From JBBROS01 sp965213855 (lineage in GTDB: Bacteria > Pseudomonadota > Alphaproteobacteria > Acetobacterales > Acetobacteraceae), in assembly GCA_965213855.1 (NCBI GenBank), contig CBDCAA010000002.1, forward strand, positions 14,651 to 78,650: 64,000 nt of DNA, given 5' to 3'. The notes below the pieces were generated by a model, which was not told the origin of the DNA, searched no databases, and saw nothing but the letters and a program-made list of their open reading frames with translations. The position numbers and the translations under genes were made by a program. Positions 40,864-52,900 of this stretch are shown here, piece after piece. Numbering within the stretch: position 1 is the first letter of the stretch; the number at the start of each line of letters is the position of its first letter.

Positions 40864-43800
40864 TCAGAGCGCTGCGGGCCCACGGACCGAGCCGGCGACA
40901 GGCGTGCCGGCCTTCGGCGCCGCCGCCTGGCCGACCAGCGCAAACGGCGCCCAGAAGAACGGGTGGCTGAACTCCGCCGGAAGCCCGTTGCCGGCCCGCT
41001 CCAGCATCACGCCCTGCGCCTGCTGCAGCGCCGCCGCGACACCCAGCCCCGGGTCCGCCCGCATCCGTCGCAGCGTGTCGGCGACGATGAACGTCGCCGC
41101 ACTGTCGCTCACCTCCCAATGCGTGATCAGCAGCGCCCGCGCGCCGCCGAAGAAGAAACTGCGCGCCAGCGTCGATAGGCTCTCGCCCCCGCCAAGCGTG
41201 CCATTCGGCCCGCCCGAGTTGCACGCCGACAGGATGACCAAGTCCGCATCGAGTTTGATCTGCGCCAGGTCCGACGCCGTCAGCAGCGCGCCCGACGCGT
41301 CCGCCGCCCCCGCCGGCGCGCTCGCCACCAGCGCCGGCTCGTTCTGGCAGCGCAGCTCCGACGGCAGGATCGCGTGCGTCGCGAAATGCAGCACCCGGTA
41401 GTCCGACAGCGCGCGGGTCTCGACCGCCCGTGCCGTGAACGCGCTTCCCAGCAGCTCGTCGCCCGCCGAGCCGCCCAGCAGCTCCCGCGCCTTGCTCAGC
41501 TCGACCGTCGCGGACGGCAGCGGCGGCAGATGCGCCAGCAGCGTCGCGCTGTCGCCGCAATTTGCCGGGAATGTCCGCCGCGCCTGGGCCAGCGTCACGG
41601 GGTGAAAGTCGCCGAACCCGAACCACGGCCGGCTCGCCCGCGACCCGCCGCTCACCTTGCGCAGCGCCGTGAAGTTGGCCGCCGACGGCACGTGCCCGAT
41701 CGCCATCCGCCGTGCGAGCCACGGCGCCGCGCCCAGCCGCGCGGGATCGCCATGCCCGGTCAGCATCACGCCGAACGGCAGCGAGAGCAGGCTTCCGGAC
41801 GGCGCGACCGTCAGCGCCGTCACCCCGTCCAGCTTCGGCGCGACGTCGCCGAACACGTCGTCGAACAACGCCTCGGCCGCCTGCGTGTCGAACGCCGGCA
41901 AGGTCGGCTCCATCGCGCTCCGGACCCGCAGCACCAGCGGGTCGATCGCCCGCGCCCCGCCATGGAGGCGCCCGACCGATACCGCACCGTCGCGCAGCAG
42001 GAACACGTAGCCGGCCTCATCGGACAGCGTGATCGCTACGAACGCCTCCCCGGGCCGCAGCGTCGCCAGCACGGTGTCGGCCGACACCGCCTGCTGGATC
42101 AGCTGGTCATAGTTCGGCGCCGCTTCCTGCAGCCGCGACTCCTGCGTCGCCAGGCCGGCGCGCGCCTCCCCCTCCTCCTGGTCCAGCGCCGTCCGCGCCG
42201 CGGCCGTGACCGGTGCGCCCGAATCCAGCAGGTCCTGCCGCCTCCGGAGCACCCCGGCCACCCGAGCCGCCGCATCCTGCTGCTCCCGGATCGCTTCGCC
42301 CAGCTTGGGATTGGCGCTGCTCCCGGCCAGCCGGGCAGAAGCCTGCTGGATCTGCTGGCTCGTCGTGCTCCCCTGCACAAGCTGGGAGGCCAGGAACATC
42401 TCCCGCCGCAATGCCTCCGCCCGCGCCGGGTCCCGCGTCTCGGCGGCAGCCCCCGCGAACGAATCGAGGCACCCGCTCATCGGGCCCGGCTGGAATGCGC
42501 TCTTGATCTCCTGCAGGATCGCCATGGCATTCCGGCAAACAGGGACCGCCGCCTCCGCCTGCCCGGCCCGCACCAGCTCGCGCGCCTGCAACAGCAGCAC
42601 GAGCGCCTGCGGGCGAGACGACGGATAGGCGCGCAAGAACGACCGGCTGCTGTTCTCGAATGCCGACAGCGCGACCGGCTCGTTGCCTGCCTGCGACGCG
42701 CTCACCCCTTCGGCCCGGTCCAGCCGCGCCGTCAGTTCCGGCCGCCCGAGCCCGGCATCCTGCGCCACGGTCGCCGCCAAATGAAGCATCGCCTCGCTCT
42801 CGTCACGCCGCCCCATGCCGCGCAGCACGACGCCCTGATAGCGCCGCGCCTCGACCAGCCCCGCAACCGCGGCCCGAAGCTGGCGCTCCAGCGGCGTTGC
42901 CGTCGCGGCCTCCAGGCTCGCCTCGATACTGTCCCGCGATCGCGGCGGCGGCCGCAGCGCATCGGCTGGCAGCACCGCCAAATACCCGGCATCGGCCCGC
43001 CGCAACAACGCCAGCGCCGCCTCGTCATGGTGCTGGTTGAACTCGTGTAGGCCCTCGTAGTGCAGCAAGCGCGGCCGCAACGTCACATCGCCCTGCTGCT
43101 GCGCCGCCAGCCGCTCGGCGCGCTTGAACAGCGCCTCCGCCTCGAGGAACCGCCCCTGATTGGACAGTTGCAGCGCCAGGTGCATCGCGGGGTCAGCCAC
43201 GTTCGGGTTGTCACGCCCGAACGCCTTCTCCTCCAGCGCGAGCGCCGCGCCATAGGCGCTCTCCGCCGCGGCCGGATTATCGGCCAGGTTCGCGCGCGCG
43301 CCCTGCTGCATCAGCGCGTCGTACTCCCGCACGTCGCCGGTCGCCCGCGCGGCCGTACCCCGCCGCTCCGCCTGCAGCGCCTGCAGCGCGGTGTTGGTGA
43401 TCACCGTCCCGCGGGCCCGCCCGGATAGGATCGCGATCGAACGCCCGACCACCGGCTCGGCCGACGTCACGCCATCGGCCAGCCACGCCTGCCCGCCGGA
43501 CAATGCCACCAGCGCCAAATGCGGCCACCCGCCCGCCTTGCCCGTGCACACCATCCGCATCGCCGGCATGCCGTCCAGCGTCATCGGCTGCGGCGCCGGA
43601 CACAGGTAGTTGGCATCCAGCCCGGTGCGCCAGGGCCCGGCCGTGGCCAGGGCGCCCAGCGTCGCCTCCGTCGCCGCCCCGCCGGCCCGCACCCGCGCGC
43701 TCGGCTGCTGCCATGTCCCGCAATAGACCCGCGCCCCGGCCGTCCGCCCCGCCGCCTGCACGCACGCCTCGCCGACCTGGTTGCTTCCCAGCTCGACCGA

Positions 43801-43905
43801 GTCGGGCGACGCGCCACCTGCCGCGCCGGACACATACGCCTCAGGCGGCGGCGCCGTGCACCCCGCCAGCAGCAGCGCCCCGACCAGGCAGGCGCGCATT
43901 GTCAT
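40864..43905 (-). CDS. TPR-CHAT (caspase-like peptidase) lipoprotein
   Basis: A 1013-residue protein. The N-terminus is a lipoprotein signal with lipobox LLAGC (lipidated Cys16). A region of about 30-180 holds several cysteines. TPR-like helical repeats run from about 190 to 520, then a coiled segment (535-600). The C-terminal CHAT domain (about 640-990) has the caspase-type dyad: His844 in HFATHAI and Cys895 in LSACNSGG, followed by SLARSFFFGGARALLITHWE. Both catalytic residues are present. The ATG overlaps the stop of the giant adhesin gene by four bases (ATGA), so expression is coupled. Predicted location is the periplasmic face of a membrane. A peptidase acting on the adhesin or its transporter is inference. 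Confidence 0.9.
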   Translation of the reverse strand: MTMRACLVGALLLAGCTAPPPEAYVSGAAGGASPDSVELGSNQVGEACVQAAGRTAGARVYCGTWQQPSARVRAGGAATEATLGALATAGPWRTGLDANYLCPAPQPMTLDGMPAMRMVCTGKAGGWPHLALVALSGGQAWLADGVTSAEPVVGRSIAILSGRARGTVITNTALQALQAERRGTAARATGDVREYDALMQQGARANLADNPAAAESAYGAALALEEKAFGRDNPNVADPAMHLALQLSNQGRFLEAEALFKRAERLAAQQQGDVTLRPRLLHYEGLHEFNQHHDEAALALLRRADAGYLAVLPADALRPPPRSRDSIEASLEAATATPLERQLRAAVAGLVEARRYQGVVLRGMGRRDESEAMLHLAATVAQDAGLGRPELTARLDRAEGVSASQAGNEPVALSAFENSSRSFLRAYPSSRPQALVLLLQARELVRAGQAEAAVPVCRNAMAILQEIKSAFQPGPMSGCLDSFAGAAAETRDPARAEALRREMFLASQLVQGSTTSQQIQQASARLAGSSANPKLGEAIREQQDAAARVAGVLRRRQDLLDSGAPVTAAARTALDQEEGEARAGLATQESRLQEAAPNYDQLIQQAVSADTVLATLRPGEAFVAITLSDEAGYVFLLRDGAVSVGRLHGGARAIDPLVLRVRSAMEPTLPAFDTQAAEALFDDVFGDVAPKLDGVTALTVAPSGSLLSLPFGVMLTGHGDPARLGAAPWLARRMAIGHVPSAANFTALRKVSGGSRASRPWFGFGDFHPVTLAQARRTFPANCGDSATLLAHLPPLPSATVELSKARELLGGSAGDELLGSAFTARAVETRALSDYRVLHFATHAILPSELRCQNEPALVASAPAGAADASGALLTASDLAQIKLDADLVILSACNSGGPNGTLGGGESLSTLARSFFFGGARALLITHWEVSDSAATFIVADTLRRMRADPGLGVAAALQQAQGVMLERAGNGLPAEFSHPFFWAPFALVGQAAAPKAGTPVAGSVRGPAAL

Positions 43906-46900
43906 AGCCCCTGCTCCGTGATGTTCGGGACCAGCAGCGCGCCGTCATCCTCCTGCTCGCGGAAGAACCCGAGGCTCAGCTCCTTCAACGGATTGCCGAT
44001 CGGCAACGCCTGGGGCCGCAGCACGACGCAGTTTACGCTCGCCAGCGCGCAGGAGTTGATCTCGTAACGCGGGTTCGGGGCCGGCGACACGGCCGAAAGC
44101 CCTGCAGCGCCGGTCCCCGACTGGCCCGCCACCGTCCCGCTTAGCCGGATCCCCCCCGCGCCCGGCCCGGTGCCGGTGTAGAGCGCGAACAGGTTCCGCA
44201 CCGTGATCTGGCCCGAGGCCGACCCGGCGCCAACATCCACGATCAGGTTCCCGGCCGGCACGAAGAGGTTGCCCAGCACGATCTGCCCGGCCCCGCTCGT
44301 CAGGTCGATCCGCACCGTCGCATTCGCATAGCCGGCCAGCGGCCTGATCGACGCCGTCGGCGATTGCACCAGGCTTGACGTCGCTTCGAAGTAACCGCCC
44401 GGCGCGCCACTCCCGGCTGTCGGCAACGCCGCCGCCTTCACCCCGCTCGGCTGCACCACCCCGCCCAGGCTCAACGCGCCGCCCGGCAGCGCGATGCCGT
44501 CCGCGATCACCGTCAGCAGCGGCGTCGCGACCGTCCCGCCCAGCGTCGCCGATCGTGCCGGTGCCGCAGCCGGGCCGGATAGCGTCAGCGACCCGCCCGC
44601 ATTGCTGGTGCTGCCCGCCGCCAACACGACGTCGCCGGCTGCGCGAAGCGCGATCGTGCCGGCCGCATCCAGCGACCCGGTGCTCGACAACGTGCTCACG
44701 CCCGCATCGAGCCCGATCGTCGCCGCCCTCACGCGCCCGCCAACCGAGATGCCGTTGGCCGTGACCGACGCCGCCCCACTGGCCGTCACGGTCCCACCCA
44801 GCGTCGCGCCCCCGCCGGACACGGACGTGATCCTCCCTCCGGCCAAGGTCCCGCTCGGTCCGACCGTCAGGCTCGACCCGGTCGACACCTGCAGCGCCGG
44901 CGCGCTCACGGTGCCCTCCACGTCCACCGCCGCCGCCGTGATGCCGACCTGCGTGCCTCCCGTCAGCGTACCCGTCACCAGCGTCGTTCCGGGCCCCGCC
45001 GTGGCCGTCAGCACGCCCGCGGCCTGCACCACGCCGCTGATGGTCGTCGCGGCGCCCGACGCCAAGCTGACGCTCTGCCCGCTTGCGGCGCCCGCGATGG
45101 CCAGCGCGCCGTCAGTCGTCACCCGCAACGCCCCGCCCGCCGCTACCCCGTTCTGGACCGTCAAACCGCGGGTGTCGCTCAGCGCCACCGCGCCGGGCGC
45201 GCCGATCGGCCCGGCCTGGTCGAACCCGCCAGCAACGGAGAGGTCCTGCCCGGCCGACCCGGTCACCGTCCGTGCCGAGGCCCCGCTCACCAACACGCCC
45301 TGCCCGGCCGACACGCTCAGCGTCGCCGGCGTCGCGACTCCGGTGCCGCTCAGGCCGGCCGCAGCCGTCAGCGTCACCGCGCTGCCGGCCTGCAGGTTGC
45401 TGAACGACAGCTCCCCTGCCGCTTGCCCCTCCGGATCCGAAGGCGTGCGCGTGCCGGCCTGGGCCGAAAGCGTCAGCGCGCCCGCGGCGCTATCGTTCGT
45501 GGCCACCAGGTTGCGGCTGTCGTTCAGCGCGAGGTCGCCGGTTCTCGTGTTGAACTGGCCGAGCGTCGCAATCTGGTTGCCCTGCTGCGCCGTCGCCCCC
45601 GTCGTCGCCGTCCCAAGTGTCGCCGCCGTGGCCGAACCCGTCAGGACATCCGCCACGATCGCGCCGCCGCCGGCCTCGCTGATCGCGCCGGACGCCACGA
45701 CCGTCACCGCGCTGCCCGCCAGCGTCCCGGTGATGGCGATCTGCCCGTTGGCGCCGGACGTGGTGATCGTCAACGGGCCGCCCGAAACCGCTGCCGTGGT
45801 CGCATCCAGCGGATCGCCCGCCGGCCCCGCCCGGACGATCCCTGCCAGCGTCAGCCCGGCCGCCTGCTGCGTCACCCCGGCGGCACTCACTTGCGCCGTC
45901 GGCAGGTCTGCCAGGACCAGGCTCAGCCGCGCCTGGTAGTCGGACACGGTGAACAGATTGTTCGCTGCCCCCCCGAAGCTCGCGTGCCCCCCCGCCGCCG
46001 CGGCGCCGAGCGTGTAGGTCGGTCGCCCATTCGCATCCGTGCCGCTGGCCGAATACCCGGCGCTCCCCGTCAGGGTCAGCCCGGTCAGCGCACCGCTCGC
46101 CGTCGTGTCCCCGGCCGAGTGGAGCTCGATCGTGTCGGCGCCGATGCTGCCGACCGCCAGCGTGCCGCCATCGAGCCGCACGACCGACGGGCGATAAGCG
46201 CCCACCACAGCCGTGTTCGAGGCGGTCGCGGCGGGCGCGTTCAGGTCGCAGCCCGGGCAGTGCAACGCCAGGTTCAACCCCCCGGCCGCCACCCTTGCGT
46301 CCCCGGCGAGCACCGCCGGCGCGAACTGCACGGCATACCCCAACTCGGTCACTTGGACCTGGTTCGCCGACAGGGTCCCGCCCAGCCCCGCCCCGCCGCC
46401 CGATACGCCGGCCCCGGCCAGGAAGATCGTCCCGACGCCCGCGCCGGACCCGGCCTCGATCGTGCCGCCGGACTGTCCGACCTGCCCGCCGGCTGTGATG
46501 CGGACGGCGCTGCCCGAGGCGATGAGCCCCGCGCTCTGCAGGAAGTCCCCACCGGTCGCGATGCCGAGCACGGACCCTGCGGTCAGCACCGCGCTGCTCG
46601 CCAGGCTGCCGGACGCGCTCACGCCCAGCGTGTTCCCCGCCGTCAACACCCCGCTCAGCGTGCCGCCGGTCGCCGTGATCGTCAGGTCGTTGCTCGCGTA
46701 GACGTCTCCTCCGCCAAACGCGATCGGCACCGGCGTGTTGCCGGCCGCCGTCGTCGCCAGCCGGTTCGCATGCAACTGCCCGCCCGTCACCGTCGCGCCA
46801 CCCGCGATCGCCACGGTGTTGCCGAAGACCTGGCCCCCGGACAGCGTCAGCCCGCCGCCGAGCGTGACCAGCGGCGCGTCGACCGTGCCCGCCGTGACCG

Positions 46901-49900
46901 TCGATCCCAGCGCCGCCTGGATCGCGACCTGGCTCTGCGCGCCGACGGTGCCGCCGGCCACCGTCACGGCCGGGCCAGCCCCATCGGCCGTCAGCACCAC
47001 GTTGCCCGACGCGATGACCGGCACAATGCAGGCCCCGATCGCCCCCGTGATCGTCACGGTGATCGCGTTCGCCGTGATGCTGGTGTTGTCGCTCGTGACG
47101 TTGCCCGTGACCGACAGGGGCGACGCGCCGCTCGGGCCATGGGCCTGCAACGTGAACGCGCCCTGCGCCGAGATGACGCCGTTGGCCGGCCCGGTGCCGA
47201 CCGTGAAGTCGCCCAACGCGGCTACGCCGTTCGTCGTCGCCGCGGCTTCCAGGAGGCTGACGTCGTAGCGGGTGGCGCTGGTGTCGACGGTCTGCGCGCG
47301 GCCCTGCAGGGTCCCGGCCGTGATCGTGCTGCCCGGCCCGCCTGCACCGTTGAGCGTGATCGCGGCCTGCCCGGCGCTGCCGTCGCGCGCGACCAGCGTC
47401 ACTGTCTGTGCCCCGGCATTAAGCGCTGCCGCGACGCCGGCATCGCCGATCGCGATCGTGCCACCGACCCGGCCCGCACCCTGCACGGTGCCGACGCTGA
47501 GCAGGCCGAGCGCGCCGGCGCCGGCCGACACGGTCCCGTGCACCACCAGCCCGCCTTGGCCGCTATTGGCGTCCGGCGTGTCGGCGATCGCCAGCGCGGC
47601 GCCGGCTGCAAACCCGTTGAGGACATCGAAATGGTTTGCGGGCGCCGCGCCCGGCGCGCTCGCAAGCGTCAGCGGGCCGAAGCTGCCATCGGCGAGGCGG
47701 CCCACCAGCCGAACCTCGCCACCTGCCTGTCCCGTCAGGGTTCCGGTCACGGCCGGGTTCGCCCCGCCCGCCTGCCGCCCGATCGACAGTCCCGCGGCCG
47801 TGTTCTCGGTGATGTCGCCCGTCGCATACAGGCCCAGCGTCGCCGCGAGGTTCGTGAGCCCGAGCGGTGCATTCAATGCCAAGCTACCCGCCGCATGGGT
47901 CAACGTTCCGTCCAGGCTGCCCAGCAGCAGGCTCTGCCGCCCGCCACTGCCGACGTTCGCCGCCCCGCCGATCGTGCTGATTAGGCCGAGTTGCGACGAC
48001 ACCAGCGAACCCGCACCGGTCTGCGCCGCATCCACGCTCATCGCCAGCCCGGCCGTCAGCGGCGCGATCGCCACCCGTCCATCCAGCGCCTCCACCCGCG
48101 GCGTGGCGCCGAGGATGTTCAGCCGGTCCGTCTGCAGGCTGATCTGGTTGAACAGCACATCCGTCGCCGCCAGGGCCGAGGGGGCCGGCGCCGGGCTCGG
48201 TCCGACCGGCCGGGCGTTGGTGGCGAACGCACCCCCTTGCACCAGCCCGAACCGCAGGCTCCCGCTGTGCGCGACGCCGTCGACGGTGATGGCCGGCGCA
48301 GTGAGCGCGATGGTGCTCGCCCCCATGCTGGTCGCGGTCTGGGCGCCGCCGGCCGCCACCAGGTCCACCACGGTCAACGTCCCCCCGGTGGTCAGCGTGA
48401 CGCTGCCGCCCGCATAATACGGCCCGAGTTGGGCGACGCTGTTGCCCGCGTTGCCGAGCACGACCGACCCCGCCGTGGCCGGCGCATTCCAGGTCGGCAG
48501 CGCGTTCGCGGCGGGGGTGAAGCCATATCCGGCCGTCCCCAGAAGCGTCCCCGCCGTCACGATGCCCGACGCGGTCTGGGTGGTGTCGCCCACCGAATGC
48601 AGCTCGATCACGTCGGCAGCGATCGTCCCGAGCACCAGGCTGTTGCCATCCACCCGCAGCGTCGCCGGCCGGCCCGTCCCCGGCGTCGCCACCAGCGGAT
48701 AGGTCGCGGACGCGACGTTCGCGTCGCAGCCCGGGCAATGCAGCGTGATCGGCTGCAGCGGCCCGACGGCGACGGTCGCCGTCCCCAGCAGCGCGGGCGG
48801 CGCGAACGTCAGCGCGACGTTCGGTTCCGACACCTGGATCGTCCCCGCCGACAGGACCCCCTGCAGCAACGCCGTGCTGGCGGGCCCGGTGCCAAGCAGC
48901 GTGACCGTGCCCGACCCCGCCGCTCCCGACCCGGCCTCGATCGTGCCGGCCGTCTGCGTCACGTTGCCGCTCGTGCTGATCGTGACGGCCGCGGTCGCCG
49001 CGATCGTTCCGGCCGCCTGCGTGAAATCCCCGGCCGTCATTACCGTCAGGCTCCCGCCCGCCGCCAGCGCCACCAGGCTGGCCGGCGTGCTGCCGAGCGT
49101 GAGCGGGCCGGCGGAGTTGATCGTCAGGTTGCCACCGCTCGCGATCGTCCCGTCCAACGTCGGCGTGCCGACCGTCACGGTAAGAGCGTTGTCGGCATAG
49201 ACGTCGCCCGAGCCCTGCACGGTCACGGCACCCGGATTCAGAGCATGCGCCCGCAGGCTGCCACCGCTGACCGTCGTGCCGCCCGCGACCGTGACAGTGC
49301 TGCCCAGCACCTGGCCGCCGGCGACCAGCAGCCCGCCGGTGGTGACCCCGACCGTCGGCCCGTTCAGCAACCCCGAGATGGTGGTGAGCCCGCTCGACGC
49401 CAGCACGACACCGCTCTGCGCCCCGACCGTTCCGCCGATGGCCAGCAGCCCCGTGTTGTTCAGCGTCACCGTGCCGCCGATGCCGCCCACGGCGCAGGCG
49501 CCGATGCCGCCGCTGACCGTCATCGCGTTGGCGGTGATCGTGATCGTCTTGGCCGCGACCAGCCCCGTGACCCCCAACGACGGGCCCCCCGATCGCACCG
49601 TGAAGCCGCCCTGCGCGGACAGTAGCCCGCTCGGCAGCGTCGTGCCGACCGAGACGTTGCCCAGCGCGGCGACCGCGTTCGACGCGTTCCCGAGCACGAC
49701 GTCATACGCGGTCGCTGCCGTGTCCGCCGTCGAGGCCCGGGCCGCGAGCGTGCCGGCGGCGAGGGTGCTCGCGGCCGTCTGCGTGATCGCCGCCGCCGTC
49801 GAAACGCCATCGCGCGCGGCCAGCGTCACCGTCTGGTTCGCAGCACTCACCGTCGCCGCGGCCGTCGCCGACCCCAGCGCGATCGTCCCGCCCTGCCGCA

Positions 49901-52900
49901 CCCCGCCCAGCACGGCGCCCACGCTCAGCAGCCCGAGGTCGCCAGCTCCCGGCGCGATCGTGCCCGTGACGGCCAGCCCACCAAGGCCGGCGCCGGCCAC
50001 CGCACCGTCCGCGACGCTCAGGCCGTTGGCGGAGAAACCCGCCAGCACGTCGAAATGATTCGTCGGGACGATCGTGTCGGCGTTGGCCAGGGTCAAGGCG
50101 CCGTTGCCGCCCGTCAGCGTCACCGCCCCGGCCGCCTGCCCGGTCAGCGTGCCCACGATCCTCGGCGCCGCGCCCACGGCCGGGCGCCCGATCGTTAAGC
50201 CGCCCGGCGCCGTCTCGTTGATCGCGCCGCTGGAATACAAACCAAGCGTGCCGGCGACGTTCACAAGGGTCATCGGCGCATTCACCGTCAGGCTCGACGG
50301 CGCCCCCGGGAGCGTCCCGTCGAGGCTGCCCAGCCGGAGCGTCTGGGGTCCCCCGAAGCCGATGCTTGATGCGGTGCCCAGCGTGTTCACCAGCGCGAGC
50401 TGCGGCGCGACCACCCATGTCCCGGCCGAGGCCGCTCCATCGACCGAGACCGCCGCCCCGGCGGTGAACGGCGCGATCGCGACCACCCCGCCCGCCGCGT
50501 TCACCACCGGGGCGGCGCCCGACAGCGTCAGGTGGTCGGTCGCGAGGCCCACGGTGCCATAGGCCGTGGCGGTCGCCGCAATCGTCGGCAGCGCGAAGAT
50601 GCCGGCATTGGCCGGGCGCAGGGCCGTGCTGAACGCGCCGTTCGTCACCGTCCCGAGCGCGACGAAGCCGGACGCGCCAAGGCCGTCCACCGTCAGCGTC
50701 GGCGCCTGCAGGGTGACCGTCTGGTTCGCCCCGGCCACGACCTTGTCCACCACCGTCATCGCGGTGTTCGAGGCGACCGACAGGATGCCGCCCGCATAAT
50801 AGGGGCCGAGCCTGGCGATGCTGTTGGGCGCGATCAGCCCCGCGCCGCCCGCGCCGGCCGGCGTGTTCCAGGTCGGCAGCGCGAAGGGCTGGATCGTCAC
50901 CGCATAACCGGCCGTCCCCAAAAGCGTCGCGGCCGTGAACGGCGCGGTCTGGGTCGTCGAACCGGTCGAATGCAGCTCGAGCGTGCCGGCCGTGAAATTC
51001 GACGTGAGGTTCAGCGTGCCGGAGTCTACCCGCACCGCCGCCGCCACCGGGCCGGCAATTAGGCCGCCGGCGGTCACGCCGATGCCGGGCGACAGGCCAT
51101 CGCAGGACGGGCAGTGCAGCGTGACGGCCGCGGCCGGCGCGGTCTGGGTGAACCCGCCCGCCAGGGCGGTGGGACCGAAGCTGACGGCCGCGAATGGCTC
51201 GATCACCTGGATGGTCGGCCCAACGAGCGTCCCGCCCAGCGTTACGGCGCCGGAGCCGACCGAATACAGCGTCACGCCCGCCTGGCTTGCCAGCGTTCCG
51301 CCCGACTGCGTGATCGTGCCGCTCGCCGGCACCCCGCCACCGCCGCCGATCGCCAGCGACCCGCCGCTCACGATCTGCCCGCCGGTCTGGATGAAGCCGC
51401 CCTGTAGAGTGAAGCTGATGTTGCCCGGCGCGAACACGTCCGCACCCGTGCTGAACACCGGCGTGGCCGACGGCTCCGTCACGCTGACCGACGGCGCGCT
51501 GATCACCGACCCCGCCGCGAACCCCGTCGAGACGAGCGACAGCGCGGCCGGCGAATAGACCGAGCCGCCGGTGAACGAGTAGGTGCCGCCGAGCCCGCCG
51601 GTCAGCACCAGCGTCCCGCCGCTCTGCATCACGTTGCCGCCGATGCTGACGAGGTTCGCCGCAACCGAACCGCCCGTGAGCGTCAGGCCGTTGTTGATCT
51701 GCAGCGTGGCCGTCGTGGACGCCGGGTTGCCCGCCTCCAGGAACCCGGCGGTCACCGTCGTCCCGGTCGCCCCGTTCACGACCGTCTTGTTCTCGCCGCC
51801 CACCACGCCGGCGATCGTCACGTGGCCGGTCGCGTTCAGCGTCACCAGCCCGGCCGTCACGGGATCGATCGCGCAGGCGCCAACGTTGCCGTTGATCACC
51901 AGGTCCGTGGTCGACAGCGTCACGTTGCGCGCCGTCGCGGTATGGCCGGCCAGCTGCGTCAGCGGCTGGGTGTCGGCGAGCGCCAGGTTGCCCTGCTTGA
52001 CGGTGAAGTCGCTCAGGTTGCCGATCCCGTTGCCGATGCCGTTCAGGATGGCGTCGCGGCCGGTCGTGACCGCCGCGTTGGCGTCGCCGACCGTCCCGGT
52101 CAGCGTGCCCGCCGTGATCGTCCCGGCGACGGATTGCGTCAGCCCCAGCACGCTCGACAGGCTCAGCGTGTTGGCGCCGACGTTCACCGGCCCGGCGAGG
52201 TTCAGCGCGCCGGTGACGTCGAAGGTCGCATGTCCGGTCGCGGACGCTGCGGCGATGCTGGTGAACGTGTTCGCCTTGTCCAGCGTGGTCGGCCCCGCCG
52301 TGCTGGTCGTGTCCACGAACCCGGCGTTGATCGTGCCCGTCGATTCCGTGATTGTCGCGGCGTTCAGCGTCAGCTTGTTCGCGCTGCCGACGTCCACCGC
52401 GCCGGCGATGTCGAGCGCACCCGTGGTGGTGATCGCGCTGTTGCCGGTTCCGCTGGTCAGGCCGGTGGCCGCGGTCCCGAGTGCGCCGATTGCGTTGCCC
52501 GGGTTGTTCAGCGTAATCGACCCGCTCGCGCTGCCGACGAGTTGCCCGGCGCCCACCGGCGCCGTGGAAGCCTGGTTGACGCTGCCGGTCGTGCGCAATT
52601 CGAGCGTGCCGGCGATGCTGAACGGCGACGCGAACGTGATCGCGGTCGCCGCCGCACCATCGGCGGGCGTCGTGACCCCGTCCGACAAGCTGGCCTGGCC
52701 GATCCGCACGCGGGGCGCCGCAAGGGTCGCCGTCGGGTCGATGACCGTCGTGTTGCCGATCGTCAGCGCTGCGCCGTTCGTCGTCGCCAGGTCGATCCGC
52801 TGCCCCGCCGTGACCAAGACGCCCGGCCCGACACCGGCCGTGTTGCCGCTGATGCTGACCACGCCGCCCGCCGACGCCGCCGAGACGTTGGCGTTCACGA

